A DNA stretch of 60,238 bases from Lachnospiraceae bacterium (lineage in GTDB: Bacteria; Bacillota; Clostridia; Lachnospirales; Lachnospiraceae), in NCBI GenBank assembly GCA_017482205.1, contig JAFUNK010000006.1, forward strand, positions 1 through 60,238, read 5' to 3'. A program made the translations under genes and the position numbers. Positions 1-7,491 of this stretch are shown in pieces (positions within the stretch are counted from its first letter, which is position 1; the number at the start of each line of letters is the position of its first letter). Under the pieces are notes generated by a model that saw only the letters and a list, made by a program, of their open reading frames with translations, did not search any database and was not told the DNA's origin.

Positions 1-72
1 CAAGGATAATCTCCTATTATCCTATTTTCCTATATATCTTTATGATACAATTATACACCAATCCCCTCTCCA

Positions 73-98
73 CACCATAGCGTTTCACGAAAAATTTA
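73..98. repeat. Copy 1 of dispersed CACCATAGCGTTTCACG repeat
   Basis: This 26-nt segment matches three others at 2700, 18015 and 24042 (core CACCATAGCGTTTCACGAAA). Here the A-run is one base longer and no matching right arm is visible, so unlike the other copies it does not form an obvious hairpin. The other copies lie at operon boundaries of the secretion/toxin locus. Confidence 0.75.
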
Positions 99-145
99 TC
101 AAATTTTGTATTTTTTTATATCCTAAAATATCCTCAAAATACACA

Positions 146-196
146 CCCCCGCATTTTCCAACAAACATCTGCTGAAAAATGCGGGGGATATTTTTT
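146..196. terminator. Intrinsic terminator downstream of GH130 gene
   Basis: A perfect 12-bp inverted repeat (CCCCCGCATTTT at 146-157, AAAATGCGGGGG at 176-187) is followed on the plus side by ATATTTTTT. It lies after the minus-strand GH130 gene and probably stops its transcription. The stronger T-run faces the plus strand, so it may work in both directions. Confidence 0.8.
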
Positions 197-263
197 CTAG
201 TTACTTATCATATCTTATGCCAAGTTCAACCTGCGTTTTTATGACCTTGTCACCTGTTATTTT

Positions 264-1259
264 TTACTGCTCCGTCAAAGGATTTTCCTTCATATACTTT
301 AACAATTCATCCACGGTTGTGAATGCCATACCGGTTACGGTGTCCGCACAACCATAGTAGATTGTAATTCTGCCGGTTGCGGCATCAGTCAGGGTGGCAC
401 AAGGGAATACTACGTTGGGCACGTCGCCTACGCACTCGTAGTATTCGTAGGGAGCCATCACATAATCCTTGCTGCGGCACAATACCTTCCACGGCTCGTC
501 AATGTCTAACAGTGCCACACCCATGCGATATACAAAACCGTTACAGGTAGTAATAACTCCGTGATAAATCAACAGCCACCCCTCATCGGTTTCAATGGGA
601 ACCGGTCCGGGTCCGATTTTGGTGGACTGCCATGCGGACTCATCACCTTTAACGGTACTCATTACATGTCTGTGATGTCCCCAGAACTCTAAGTCAGGGC
701 TCTGACTACAGAAAATATCGCCAAAAGGAGTATGTCCTGTGTCGGAAGGGCGGGATAACATCATATAACGACCGCCGATTTTACGAGGGAACAGCACACC
801 GTTTCTGTTATAAGGCAAAAATGCATTTTCTATCTGATAAAACTTCTGAAAATCAAAGGTATACGCAATACCAATAGTAGGACCATGGTAACCGTTACAC
901 CATGTAATATAGTAGCGGTCTTCAATAAAGCACACGCGGGGGTCATAACGATACTCTCTGGTAGTAACCTCCGGGTCGCCCTCGAAAGAAATCGGCTCAT
1001 CATTGATTTCCCAATGAATACCGTCCTTAGAAAATCCCGCAAAAATGTCCATGCTCACAGAACGGCTGTCACAACGGAACACGCCGGCAAAGCCGTCCCC
1101 AAAAGGCACTACCGCACTATTAAATACACTGTTAGAGCGGGAAATTGCATCCCTGCCGATAATAGGATTTTCCTTGTATCTCCAGATAGGCATGCGGTAA
1201 CCCGCTTCTTTGTCCTGCCATGGAATATTCGGCAAATCCTTTCCGATAATCTTACTCAT
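264..1259 (-). CDS. GH130 family beta-mannoside phosphorylase
   Basis: This 331-aa protein belongs to glycoside hydrolase family 130, inorganic-phosphate-dependent phosphorylases of beta-mannosides (mannooligosaccharides or mannosylglucose) acting in the cytoplasm. The five-bladed propeller family signature YDPRV carries the expected general-acid Asp, and phosphate-site residues are likely in the [13 protein letters not shown] stretch. There is no signal peptide. I chose the ATG at 1259 over one 16 codons upstream because GGGAGGACTTTTT lies directly before it. The subfamily (mannooligosaccharide phosphorylase versus mannosylglucose phosphorylase) cannot be set by eye. The gene stands alone, with a strong terminator after it. 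Products such as mannose-1-phosphate would feed the same metabolism as the ManA gene at 33.3 kb. Confidence 0.88.
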   Translation of the reverse strand: MSKIIGKDLPNIPWQDKEAGYRMPIWRYKENPIIGRDAISRSNSVFNSAVVPFGDGFAGVFRCDSRSVSMDIFAGFSKDGIHWEINDEPISFEGDPEVTTREYRYDPRVCFIEDRYYITWCNGYHGPTIGIAYTFDFQKFYQIENAFLPYNRNGVLFPRKIGGRYMMLSRPSDTGHTPFGDIFCSQSPDLEFWGHHRHVMSTVKGDESAWQSTKIGPGPVPIETDEGWLLIYHGVITTCNGFVYRMGVALLDIDEPWKVLCRSKDYVMAPYEYYECVGDVPNVVFPCATLTDAATGRITIYYGCADTVTGMAFTTVDELLKYMKENPLTEQ

Positions 1260-1490
1260 AAAAAGTCCTCCCAATTCATTATTTCTCTTACCTTTATGCA
1301 GATTCAAATTCTACCTGCCAATCATGCTTGTACAAGTATCGTCTTTCCAAACACCACCTGCCTACACGCATGATTTCTGATTGCTTATAGCATATCACAA
1401 ATTGGAAGAAATGACAATTTATATCCGTTGGAAATCCTTCTTTAATAAGGCGTTCTCGTATTAACAAATGCTCTCTTTCTATCACATAGG

Positions 1491-2216
1491 CTATTTAGCA
1501 TTCCTGACTCCAATCAGGCATAGTAGCAACGGATTCTTCGCCAGATGCTCTACTGTCTCCTGCAATGTGGCAAAGCCTTTTTCCCCTGCCGGCATTGCCA
1601 CATATCGGTTTCCTTTCCGATAAAATGCATTGTGGGCAAAATACTCGCCCCTCTCATTTTTCGTAATGCAGACTGTATGAATCCGCTGTGTAATGTCAGT
1701 CTTATCATTGTAAGCAGTGACAATCAACACCTCGTAATCTGTCCCGATTTTATTTACTATTCCGGGACTTCTCTCTGCCGCCATATGTACCTCAAAGCCG
1801 TTTTCCAAAAAATACCTGTAAATTGCCTTGGGTGAAATCCCCAACCTGCCATTTAAGGCAAGCCCCTTTTTCTCAAAGTGTGCAATCAAATCCAATAAAA
1901 TTTCTTTTCCGACTTCTTTTTTCAATACGTACAAAGCATTATAAACCGCAAAGACTCCACAACCGGATTTCTGCATGGTCGCATTCTTCCCACGACCAAT
2001 TTTTACATCTGTCCATTCACGTTGGTTTTCTATGAAACCCACGGGGGTTTTCAGGGGGCTGTTGGCTAGAGTTGCCAAAACGGCTGCGTTTTCTGCTCCG
2101 TGGGATGCAATGGTACGGCCCGAAATCCTTAATAACCTACGGAGTATGTCATAGATAATAAGGACGGTGGGGTTGCTTATTTTGTTGGGGATGAAGGATT
2201 TAAATACTTCTACCAA
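1491..2216 (-). CDS. Papain-like (C39-type) cysteine peptidase-like protein
   Basis: This 241-aa protein has a Cys in an N-terminal helix motif (MQKSGCGVFAVYNAL) and a His in a strand motif (QRIHTVCITKN), the spacing expected of C39-like papain-fold peptidases or related bacterial effectors. No signal peptide is clear, though the first 40 residues are hydrophobic. The most likely start is TTG at 2216, because GCAGGAGAGAATATA precedes it. Its substrate is unknown. Its place just downstream of the type VII operon, in the same orientation, would fit a secreted or accessory peptidase, but nothing in the sequence proves that link. A non-enzymatic papain-fold protein is the main alternative. Confidence 0.55.
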   Translation of the reverse strand: MVEVFKSFIPNKISNPTVLIIYDILRRLLRISGRTIASHGAENAAVLATLANSPLKTPVGFIENQREWTDVKIGRGKNATMQKSGCGVFAVYNALYVLKKEVGKEILLDLIAHFEKKGLALNGRLGISPKAIYRYFLENGFEVHMAAERSPGIVNKIGTDYEVLIVTAYNDKTDITQRIHTVCITKNERGEYFAHNAFYRKGNRYVAMPAGEKGFATLQETVEHLAKNPLLLCLIGVRNAK

Positions 2217-2695
2217 TATATTCTCTCCTGCTTTATGTCAATACTACATTTATTTTATCACCCTAATTATATCTGCGGCAATCATTTTTCGTGCACAGTG
2301 CCTATCTGCTGCCCCCAGCCCTCTAATAAGCATTTCCTCTTTTCTTCCTGCACCTGGTTGAACAAAAATTTTTCGAATCTTGGTAATAAATATTTTTTGC
2401 GAAACTGATAACTTTACTTTTTTACTAAAGTTGTTGTGGCTGAAGTTTCAAATTTTCCAACTTCACATTCTTTTACTTGTTCTGAAACCTTAGACGCTAC
2501 TGTCACTCCCAAAACTGTAGCTATAATACATTTTTTAATGTCACTTTATTCCTGCTATCGTTTCTGACATTGCATTACAAGTCCACCTAAGACTTGCAAT
2601 ATTACGAACCTAATTTTTAAACTCATGCCATACATTATACGCTCCTATCTTTTTCCATAATAAAGTTTTCAATTTTCAGCGTATCATACCCATAA
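2217..2695. other. AT-rich gene-poor stretch with decayed coding traces
   Basis: About 480 bases carry no convincing gene. On the minus strand an open stretch ending with a stop at 2414-2416 reads as a short peptide beginning IIATVLGVTVASKVSEQ, with no start codon or ribosome site. It lies right after the truncated LXG effector stub and may be what is left of the effector's lost body or of an immunity gene. That is inference only. Confidence 0.35.
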
Positions 2696-2754
2696 AAAGC
2701 ACCATAGCGTTTCACGAAAATTTTTACTATTCCGCAAATTCTATGGCACTTTTA
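2696..2754. terminator. Repeat copy 2: hairpin terminator of the T7SS operon
   Basis: The repeat CACCATAGCGTTTCACGAAA (2700-2719) forms the left half of an imperfect hairpin: AAAAGcaCCATAG at 2696-2708 pairs with CTATGGcaCTTTT at 2741-2753, leaving a two-base internal loop. On the minus strand the stem ends in CTTTTTATG, three bases after the last gene of the secretion operon, so it fits an intrinsic terminator. Confidence 0.7.
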
Positions 2755-2756
2755 TT

Positions 2757-2891
2757 TTAATAAGACCAGTAATACTTTGTTATACTATCTGTCTGTATGG
2801 TATACACTTCCTTTGCTTCTTCCATTTGCTCCCTCATGGAAAGTATTGCTTCTTTAAAAGCGGATAGCTTTTCAGTGTCTATTCTGTACAT
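2757..2891 (-). pseudogene. Truncated LXG/WXG effector N-terminus (44 aa)
   Basis: The 44-residue product begins MYRIDTEKLSAFKEA, nearly the same as the start of the 963-aa effector at 21038-23929 (MYRIDTEKLAKFKAA). It stops at W42-S-Y-stop, the position where the full effector has its W-E-G turn. The ATG at 2891 follows GTAGGAACTATAAA. It is therefore a stub that kept its ribosome site and first helix. It sits directly after two small helical genes, the usual place of an LXG effector behind its Lap partners. It could be pure decay, or a short helical partner still made from the operon. The decay reading is favoured because the WXG turn and second helix are gone. Confidence 0.7.
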
Positions 2892-2901
2892 TTTATAGTT
2901 C

Positions 2902-3252
2902 CTACTCTTGCCCTGCTTCCTGCTGTAGCCGTAGGAGTTCCTCATGATAGGCCGCATCTTCTTTTTGCAATGCCGAATATGCATTTCGCAAAGAATTTTC
3001 ATAACTGGTTATGGTAAAAATTACTCTATCGGTATTTGTTCCTAATTCTTTGTCCACTCCTTTTACAGCACAGGACATTTCCATCTGAATATCTGATGTC
3101 AGACTTTCTACAGAATATCCATTTATCGTCTGCGAGTCTACATTGACTACTTCTTTCTTTTTACCAATATCTATACATCTTGCAACTGCGTGAACCAATC
3201 TTCCGATATCTCTGTTACAACGTTCCATTTCATTACATCTACATTTTAACAC
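2902..3252 (-). CDS. Small helical T7SS accessory protein (Lap2/YwqH-like position)
   Basis: This 116-aa protein is predicted mostly helical, with a Cys/Arg-rich N-terminus (MLKCRCNEMERCNRDIG) and a C-terminal coiled coil (SALQKEDAAYHEELLRLQQ). A GTG at 3252 follows GAGGGAG; an ATG at 3228 is the alternative start. I do not recognise the family by sequence. Small helical proteins directly upstream of an LXG effector act as targeting partners in characterised streptococcal and bacillar loci (Lap1/Lap2, YwqH/YwqI). The gene's position between the 97-aa gene and the LXG stub suggests the same role, perhaps for the full-length effector encoded elsewhere in the window. Confidence 0.55.
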   Translation of the reverse strand: MLKCRCNEMERCNRDIGRLVHAVARCIDIGKKKEVVNVDSQTINGYSVESLTSDIQMEMSCAVKGVDKELGTNTDRVIFTITSYENSLRNAYSALQKEDAAYHEELLRLQQEAGQE

Positions 3253-3268
3253 CGTATATCAACTCCCT

Positions 3269-3562
3269 CTATAGTGCATTTTTTGCAGTTTCATTTATTA
3301 CTGCTGTATCTTCTGCATGTATCTTAATTGTGCTTCCGAACTCATCCAATTTACTTTCTATTTCCGCAACGCTTCCATCTTCTGTTAAAATTGTTCCAAT
3401 CAGACTTTCCTGCGCACTTCCCTCATATGAAACAGCAATTTCTTCCCCACAATTTCTAAATAAAACCTTCTTCGCCTCCAATGGTATTTTTCCTGACTGT
3501 ATACTTTTTCCCAGTACCAATACCGCTTCCGGGGTCAATATATCCTTTATTCCACTACTCAT
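3269..3562 (-). CDS. Small T7SS accessory protein (Lap1-like position)
   Basis: This 97-aa protein is soluble and has no cysteine-pair or enzyme motif apart from one NCGEE. Its C-terminal half (ESKLDEFGSTIKIHAED) resembles in tone the small helical partners found upstream of LXG effectors. Its start codon overlaps the stop of the upstream YukD-like gene as ATGA, so translation of the two is probably coupled. Function is inferred from context only; family membership was not established. Confidence 0.5.
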   Translation of the reverse strand: MSSGIKDILTPEAVLVLGKSIQSGKIPLEAKKVLFRNCGEEIAVSYEGSAQESLIGTILTEDGSVAEIESKLDEFGSTIKIHAEDTAVINETAKNAL

Positions 3563-3819
3563 CTTTCATCCCCTCCATACCATATAACACTTCCATCATG
3601 CAAATTACATTGTTCAAGAAGCATGTCCCCTTTTATAAGCATAATAGGGTTTTTGGCTCTCAAAAAACAATTTGTTATATCATTAGTATCCATTCCTAAC
3701 CAAAAGCCTTGATTCAATGCCACAATCAGTTCATTGGCCGTAATCTGTTTAGGCACCTCTATATCAAAAGTTTCTTGTGTTTTTCTGTTCTCAAAAATCA
3801 GTATATATGTATCTTTCAT
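3559..3819 (-). CDS. YukD/EsaB-like ubiquitin-fold protein
   Basis: The 86-aa protein has the beta-grasp pattern of the YukD/EsaB family, a conserved small cytoplasmic component of Firmicute type VII secretion. It shows a strand, DIEVPKQITANELIVAL as the strand-helix unit, then IMLIKGDMLLEQCNLHDGSV, which matches the family's LLIKGD...L..DGD ending. The ATG at 3819 follows AAAGGATATCAGTA; an in-frame start nine codons upstream lacks a good site. It lies between a WXG100-like gene and the two small accessory genes. In known systems EsaB is needed for secretion or regulates it; that role is assumed here. Confidence 0.8.
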   Translation of the reverse strand: MKDTYILIFENRKTQETFDIEVPKQITANELIVALNQGFWLGMDTNDITNCFLRAKNPIMLIKGDMLLEQCNLHDGSVIWYGGDER

Positions 3820-3907
3820 TACTGATATCCTTTCCCATATAGCCAAATTTCTCTTTTTATAAGGTCGGGTCGGATATATACACGATACTCCAACCCGACT
3901 ATCCTTC

Positions 3908-4210
3908 TTACAGCGTACTTCCGCCTGCTGCCTTTGTTGCTTCTATATCAATATTTCCTTTCATCTCTGCAGATGCTTTCACGACACCGCCCAGTGCATT
4001 GATCTTATCTGCATATGCTTTAATTACACCACTAATCTCTTCATACCTGTTTAATAATTCTGTTGATGCATTTCCATAGACTCCATCCTGTGCAATAATA
4101 TTCACTTTTTCATTTATGTTCTGTAACAAAGCCATTAGATTTTCGGCATAGCTTTCAAATTCAGCGCCTTTTCTTTGTAAACCATCTTTTGATATACTAT
4201 TCATTGCCAT
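3908..4210 (-). CDS. WXG100-like protein with VYG turn
   Basis: This 100-aa protein has the length and two-helix pattern of WXG100/ESAT-6 proteins. The central turn reads DGVYGNAS rather than W-x-G, an aromatic variant known in Firmicutes. Helices run roughly residues 8-40 and 50-85 (LLNRYEEISGVIKAYADKI). GTAGGAGGGTAGGAAA lies before the first two ATG codons. It follows a second WXG gene by 12 bases, so the two may form the usual secreted dimer. It is the first or second substrate expected for the EssC ATPase upstream. Confidence 0.8.
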   Translation of the reverse strand: MAMNSISKDGLQRKGAEFESYAENLMALLQNINEKVNIIAQDGVYGNASTELLNRYEEISGVIKAYADKINALGGVVKASAEMKGNIDIEATKAAGGSTL

Positions 4211-4222
4211 TTTCCTACCCTC

Positions 4223-4537
4223 CTACATTTTGAAAATTTGATTAAAAGATGTTTTTGTCTTACCGACAGCAGTATCATATGCATCTGCTGTACTTTCACC
4301 CCAGCCGGCAATAGAACTAATCACCTCAGGCAATTCTTCCAGACTCTTCCTAAATGTCGCAAACTCTGTATGCAGCAACTCCAAGTCTTCGCCCTCCCAG
4401 TATTCTGACAAGCCGTTTTCCAATGCTGTCAAGTCACCAACAAACGTATCTAATTCTCCCGCCGCTGCTCTTAGTTCCTGACAATTTTCCTGTAATACAG
4501 CTCCATCTGCTCCAACAGTTCCCTTTCCAATATTCAT
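4223..4537 (-). CDS. WXG100 family secreted protein (EsxA-like)
   Basis: This 104-aa protein carries the W-x-G motif as YWEGEDLELLHTEF near residues 46-60, between two amphipathic helices, as in EsxA/ESAT-6. The start at 4537 follows AAGGAGAGAAAAAA. WXG100 proteins are both substrates and structural partners of type VII secretion and bind EssC. It sits in the operon directly before the VYG-type paralogue. The C-terminus (TKTSFNQIFKM) has no strong Y-x-x-x-D/E export signal apart from STADAYDTAVG, so the true signal may lie there. Confidence 0.88.
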   Translation of the reverse strand: MNIGKGTVGADGAVLQENCQELRAAAGELDTFVGDLTALENGLSEYWEGEDLELLHTEFATFRKSLEELPEVISSIAGWGESTADAYDTAVGKTKTSFNQIFKM

Positions 4538-4600
4538 TTTTTTTCTCTCCTTTTTTTATATTTATGTATTAACTAAATACATATCATAATAAATCAGTCC

Positions 4601-4996
4601 CTAAAGATATTTTTCCGTTTCCACCATCTTTAGTTCTTTTTCCACCACAAACATATCCTGCGGTTTTAATACTGCTGTTTCTTCTCCTGTGGTCACATCT
4701 TCACTTAAAAGTTGTGTTTCTTCCGCACCAATATCTTTTACTATTTTAGGTTTCTTTTCCTTTTTCGTTTTCTTTAATTGAATCGGTGCGTTACTTTTTT
4801 GTATTTTTTGAATCGCCCATTTTCTACGAATACCTGTCAGTTCCAAAAATACAGTCGGTATGTGAAAATAGAAAAACAGAAAAATTGCTACTATAGCAAA
4901 AATGATTGCTCCTGCTACACATAGCCAAAATAGTATCTGATAACTCTGTAATTGATTCTCTACTTGTTGTAATTTTCCAGCTGTCATATATCCCAT
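4601..4996 (-). CDS. Single-pass membrane protein with Thr-x-x-Leu tail
   Basis: This 131-aa protein has one long membrane segment (about residues 21-44, ILFWLCVAGAIIFAIVAIFL and following), then a basic stretch (KKTKKEKKPK) and an acidic tail. The tail carries two E-E-T-x-x-L motifs: T94-Q-L-L and T107-A-V-L. Such acidic pThr motifs are typical kinase sites and FHA ligands in actinobacterial and firmicute Hanks-kinase systems. Four bases separate it from the kinase gene upstream. I infer that it is a kinase substrate that docks FHA domains of EssC or of the protease. I do not recognise the family; it is not obviously EssA. Confidence 0.7.
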   Translation of the reverse strand: MGYMTAGKLQQVENQLQSYQILFWLCVAGAIIFAIVAIFLFFYFHIPTVFLELTGIRRKWAIQKIQKSNAPIQLKKTKKEKKPKIVKDIGAEETQLLSEDVTTGEETAVLKPQDMFVVEKELKMVETEKYL

Positions 4997-4999
4997 AAA

Positions 5000-6700
5000 T
5001 TATTCCACCCTCGTGTCAAATGCATTACTAATTGCACTATTAGAATACTCAATTCCTTCTTCTACCTGCTCTTTCAAGCTCAGAATTCTTTCCAGACCGG
5101 AAATATCTGTAACTTCTATATCCGTTTCCAGACGCACTTGGATATTTTCCAACTGTGCCTCCATTTCCTCTCTGGTCACACCTGCTCTTTGAAAGTTAAC
5201 TGCATTAATATATATCTGCGTACATAACTCTCTGTAAACAATCAATGCCGTTGTAGAATTATCAATTTTTGCTATATCGCCCTCTGCTGCCTCTGTTATA
5301 TCCTGCCAATAATCTGCATAACTGATGAATGTATCGCCTGATCTGCTTTCTTTCCCTATTTTACTGTAATAGCCGGCAATCCTGCTCAAACATTCCGCCC
5401 TGAAAATTTGTTGTTCTTCAAGTGTTTCCGCATTTTTTGCTATATCCAGCCATTTTTGAGCTAACGTTTTATTTCCCTGCTCTTCATAAGAGTAAAAATA
5501 AGCAACTCCCATTTTATAAGCAAACTCCTCATAACCGGCAACATTGCTTCTGAATATTTCTTCATATGTCATCCCATCGCTATCTTTTATCAGTATGGAA
5601 CGCATCAATGCATCTTCCTCTGCCGTAAACACATCATCTTCTAAAAATACCAACTCTAAAAGTGCCAGGTATGCTTGTTCATTCTGCGGTTCTAATTGCA
5701 ACGCCAATAAATATTTCTCCAGCTTTTCTTCCATGGTCGGCTGACTTTTCGCTTCTTCCAAAAACAATTCATAATTCCCCGAAGAAAGTTGTTTTGACTG
5801 TAAATTGAGCATACCTGCTCCAACAGAAAATAGTGTTGCCATGCATAATGTCATTACAAATAGCCCCATTCTTTTCTTCTGTTTGTTCAAATATCTGTTG
5901 TCCAACTCATCATAATGCTCTAATGCATACAACAATTCCGCACAGGACTGAAATCTTTCTGCCGGATTTTGGGCTGTACACTTTAATAAAATTTTTTCCA
6001 GTCCCTGTGACAATCCCGGATTCCACTCTCTAATCGGTCGCATTTCATACGGTGGTTCACAAGGATTATGTCCTGTTACCAAATGATATATCGTTGCCCC
6101 TAATGAATAGATATCTGTTCTGGCATCCGTCTGCCCCATACCACCAAACTGCTCCGGAGCCGCATATCCCTTTGTTCCTAAACACGTAGTATCTTCCACA
6201 TTCACTTCTTTATATTCTCTTGCTGTTCCAAAATCTATCAATGAAATAGTCCCATTGGGTTTTAACATAATATTGGAAGGTTTTAAGTCCCGGTATATAA
6301 TCGGTGGTTCTTGCGAATGTAAATATGCAAGAACCTCGCACAACTGTTTTGCCCACTCTATTACATTTTCCTGAGACTGAGCACCTTCTTCTACCAGTTT
6401 CTTTGCCAGTGTATTCCCTTCTATGTAATCCATCACTATTAAGAAGCTTCCCTCGCCGTCCACCACATCAACAATACTGGGCAGATATTGGTGGTTTAGC
6501 TTCTTAAGCATTTCTGTTTCCACAATCAGCCCCTGTCTTACTACTTCATAATTGTGAATGCCATCTTTGCGCACCTCTTTAATTGCCCACTGCTTATTAG
6601 CTCTTTCATTCATTGCCAGGTAAACAACACTCATTCCTCCCTGACCGATTTTATTTAGTATCTTGTACTTTCCTTCTATAACAGAACCTATTTCTAACAT
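5000..6700 (-). CDS. Transmembrane Ser/Thr protein kinase with EssB-like layout
   Basis: This 566-aa protein has an N-terminal Hanks-type kinase (residues about 10-265) with a full motif set: glycine loop IGQGGMSVVYLA, catalytic Lys in AIKEV, YRDLKPSNI, DFG in LIDFGTAREY and activation-loop end GTKGYAAPEQF. One membrane segment follows at about 281-301 (GLFVMTLCMATLFSVGAGML). The external part is about 260 residues of TPR-like helices (EKYLLALQLEPQNEQAYLAL), not PASTA repeats. Canonical T7SSb EssB/YukC has the same order (kinase fold, TM, external helices) but is a pseudokinase. Here the kinase looks active and no other EssB candidate is present in the operon. It is paired with the PP2C phosphatase 9 bases upstream. 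Confidence 0.92.
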   Translation of the reverse strand: MLEIGSVIEGKYKILNKIGQGGMSVVYLAMNERANKQWAIKEVRKDGIHNYEVVRQGLIVETEMLKKLNHQYLPSIVDVVDGEGSFLIVMDYIEGNTLAKKLVEEGAQSQENVIEWAKQLCEVLAYLHSQEPPIIYRDLKPSNIMLKPNGTISLIDFGTAREYKEVNVEDTTCLGTKGYAAPEQFGGMGQTDARTDIYSLGATIYHLVTGHNPCEPPYEMRPIREWNPGLSQGLEKILLKCTAQNPAERFQSCAELLYALEHYDELDNRYLNKQKKRMGLFVMTLCMATLFSVGAGMLNLQSKQLSSGNYELFLEEAKSQPTMEEKLEKYLLALQLEPQNEQAYLALLELVFLEDDVFTAEEDALMRSILIKDSDGMTYEEIFRSNVAGYEEFAYKMGVAYFYSYEEQGNKTLAQKWLDIAKNAETLEEQQIFRAECLSRIAGYYSKIGKESRSGDTFISYADYWQDITEAAEGDIAKIDNSTTALIVYRELCTQIYINAVNFQRAGVTREEMEAQLENIQVRLETDIEVTDISGLERILSLKEQVEEGIEYSNSAISNAFDTRVE

Positions 6701-6709
6701 TTCCTTCTC

Positions 6710-7480
6710 CTAAAATACTTTTAGTATAATAGCCGATATATTATCTTCTTCTTTTCTTTTTTTGATAGTCTTAACCAACTGCTTAAGTGTTTCCTGCATC
6801 TGTCGCTCCGTTCCCAGCTTTTCAAAATTCATTGCTTTTTCGATTTCACACTTCTGCACTACATGCCTAAAACCATCTGAACAAATCAAAAAAACTATAG
6901 GATCATAAAGCTTCATTTTCCAGAAATCCGGTTGTGGTTTTGCTGCGGCACCTACACATTGAAGTAAAACACTCCTATTCGGAGATTGTTCTGCCTGCTC
7001 TTCTGTCATTCTCCCCGCATCTATCTCCTGCTGCACATAGGTATGATCATGCGTTTTTTGAAACATTTTCTCTCCATCATGCAAGTACACTCGTGTATCA
7101 CCCACATTAACTATGTAGCATTCACAATCTATTATCAGTAACGCACTTACTGTTGTTCCTATTGCTTTTCCTGTTGTATCTGTGTACTCCTTTAATTTCT
7201 TATCTGTATCCAGAAGCACTTGCATTAAACTATCTTTAATAACCTTTTCCCGATTTTCTCTTTCCAGTAGGGATGGCAGAACATTTATGAACCATTCTTC
7301 CAATTCATGCACCATTGTAGCACTAGCCAGCTCTCCTTCATTCAAACCGCCCATACCGTCACATACTGCTGCCAATGCAAGTCTTCCCCAAAAGGAAGAT
7401 GCTACCTTTACCAGTATTGCATCTTGATTTACCTTTTTCTTAATTCCTGTATCAGAAATTGCCGCAACTTGAATTTCCAT
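6710..7480 (-). CDS. PP2C-family Ser/Thr phosphatase
   Basis: This 256-aa protein is a PPM/PP2C phosphatase that reverses Hanks-kinase phosphorylation in the cytoplasm. Metal-binding and catalytic motifs are intact: NQDAIL, AAVCDGMGGLNEGE, VGDTRVYLHD, LICSDGF and KKRKEEDNISAIIL. The ATG at 7480 follows AAGGAGCGGGAGT, which overlaps the end of the protease gene. It sits between the FHA protease and the kinase, a usual phosphatase-kinase pairing, but inside a type VII operon. It probably resets phosphorylation of EssC-associated or FHA-binding proteins. Confidence 0.92.
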   Translation of the reverse strand: MEIQVAAISDTGIKKKVNQDAILVKVASSFWGRLALAAVCDGMGGLNEGELASATMVHELEEWFINVLPSLLERENREKVIKDSLMQVLLDTDKKLKEYTDTTGKAIGTTVSALLIIDCECYIVNVGDTRVYLHDGEKMFQKTHDHTYVQQEIDAGRMTEEQAEQSPNRSVLLQCVGAAAKPQPDFWKMKLYDPIVFLICSDGFRHVVQKCEIEKAMNFEKLGTERQMQETLKQLVKTIKKRKEEDNISAIILKVF

Positions 7481-7491
7481 ACTCCCGCTCC

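Noticed and set aside
1294-1485. 63-codon minus-strand ORF between the peptidase and GH130 genes
   Set aside because: No ribosome site before its ATG, no recognisable motif, and it overlaps the GH130 upstream region including its ribosome site.
2414-2530. Short minus-strand peptide IIATVLGVTVASK...
   Set aside because: No start codon or ribosome site; kept only as a possible remnant in the gene-poor stretch.
5000-6700. Calling the kinase EssB outright
   Set aside because: Its catalytic motifs are complete, whereas EssB is a pseudokinase, and no sequence identity to EssB was established; only the layout is alike.
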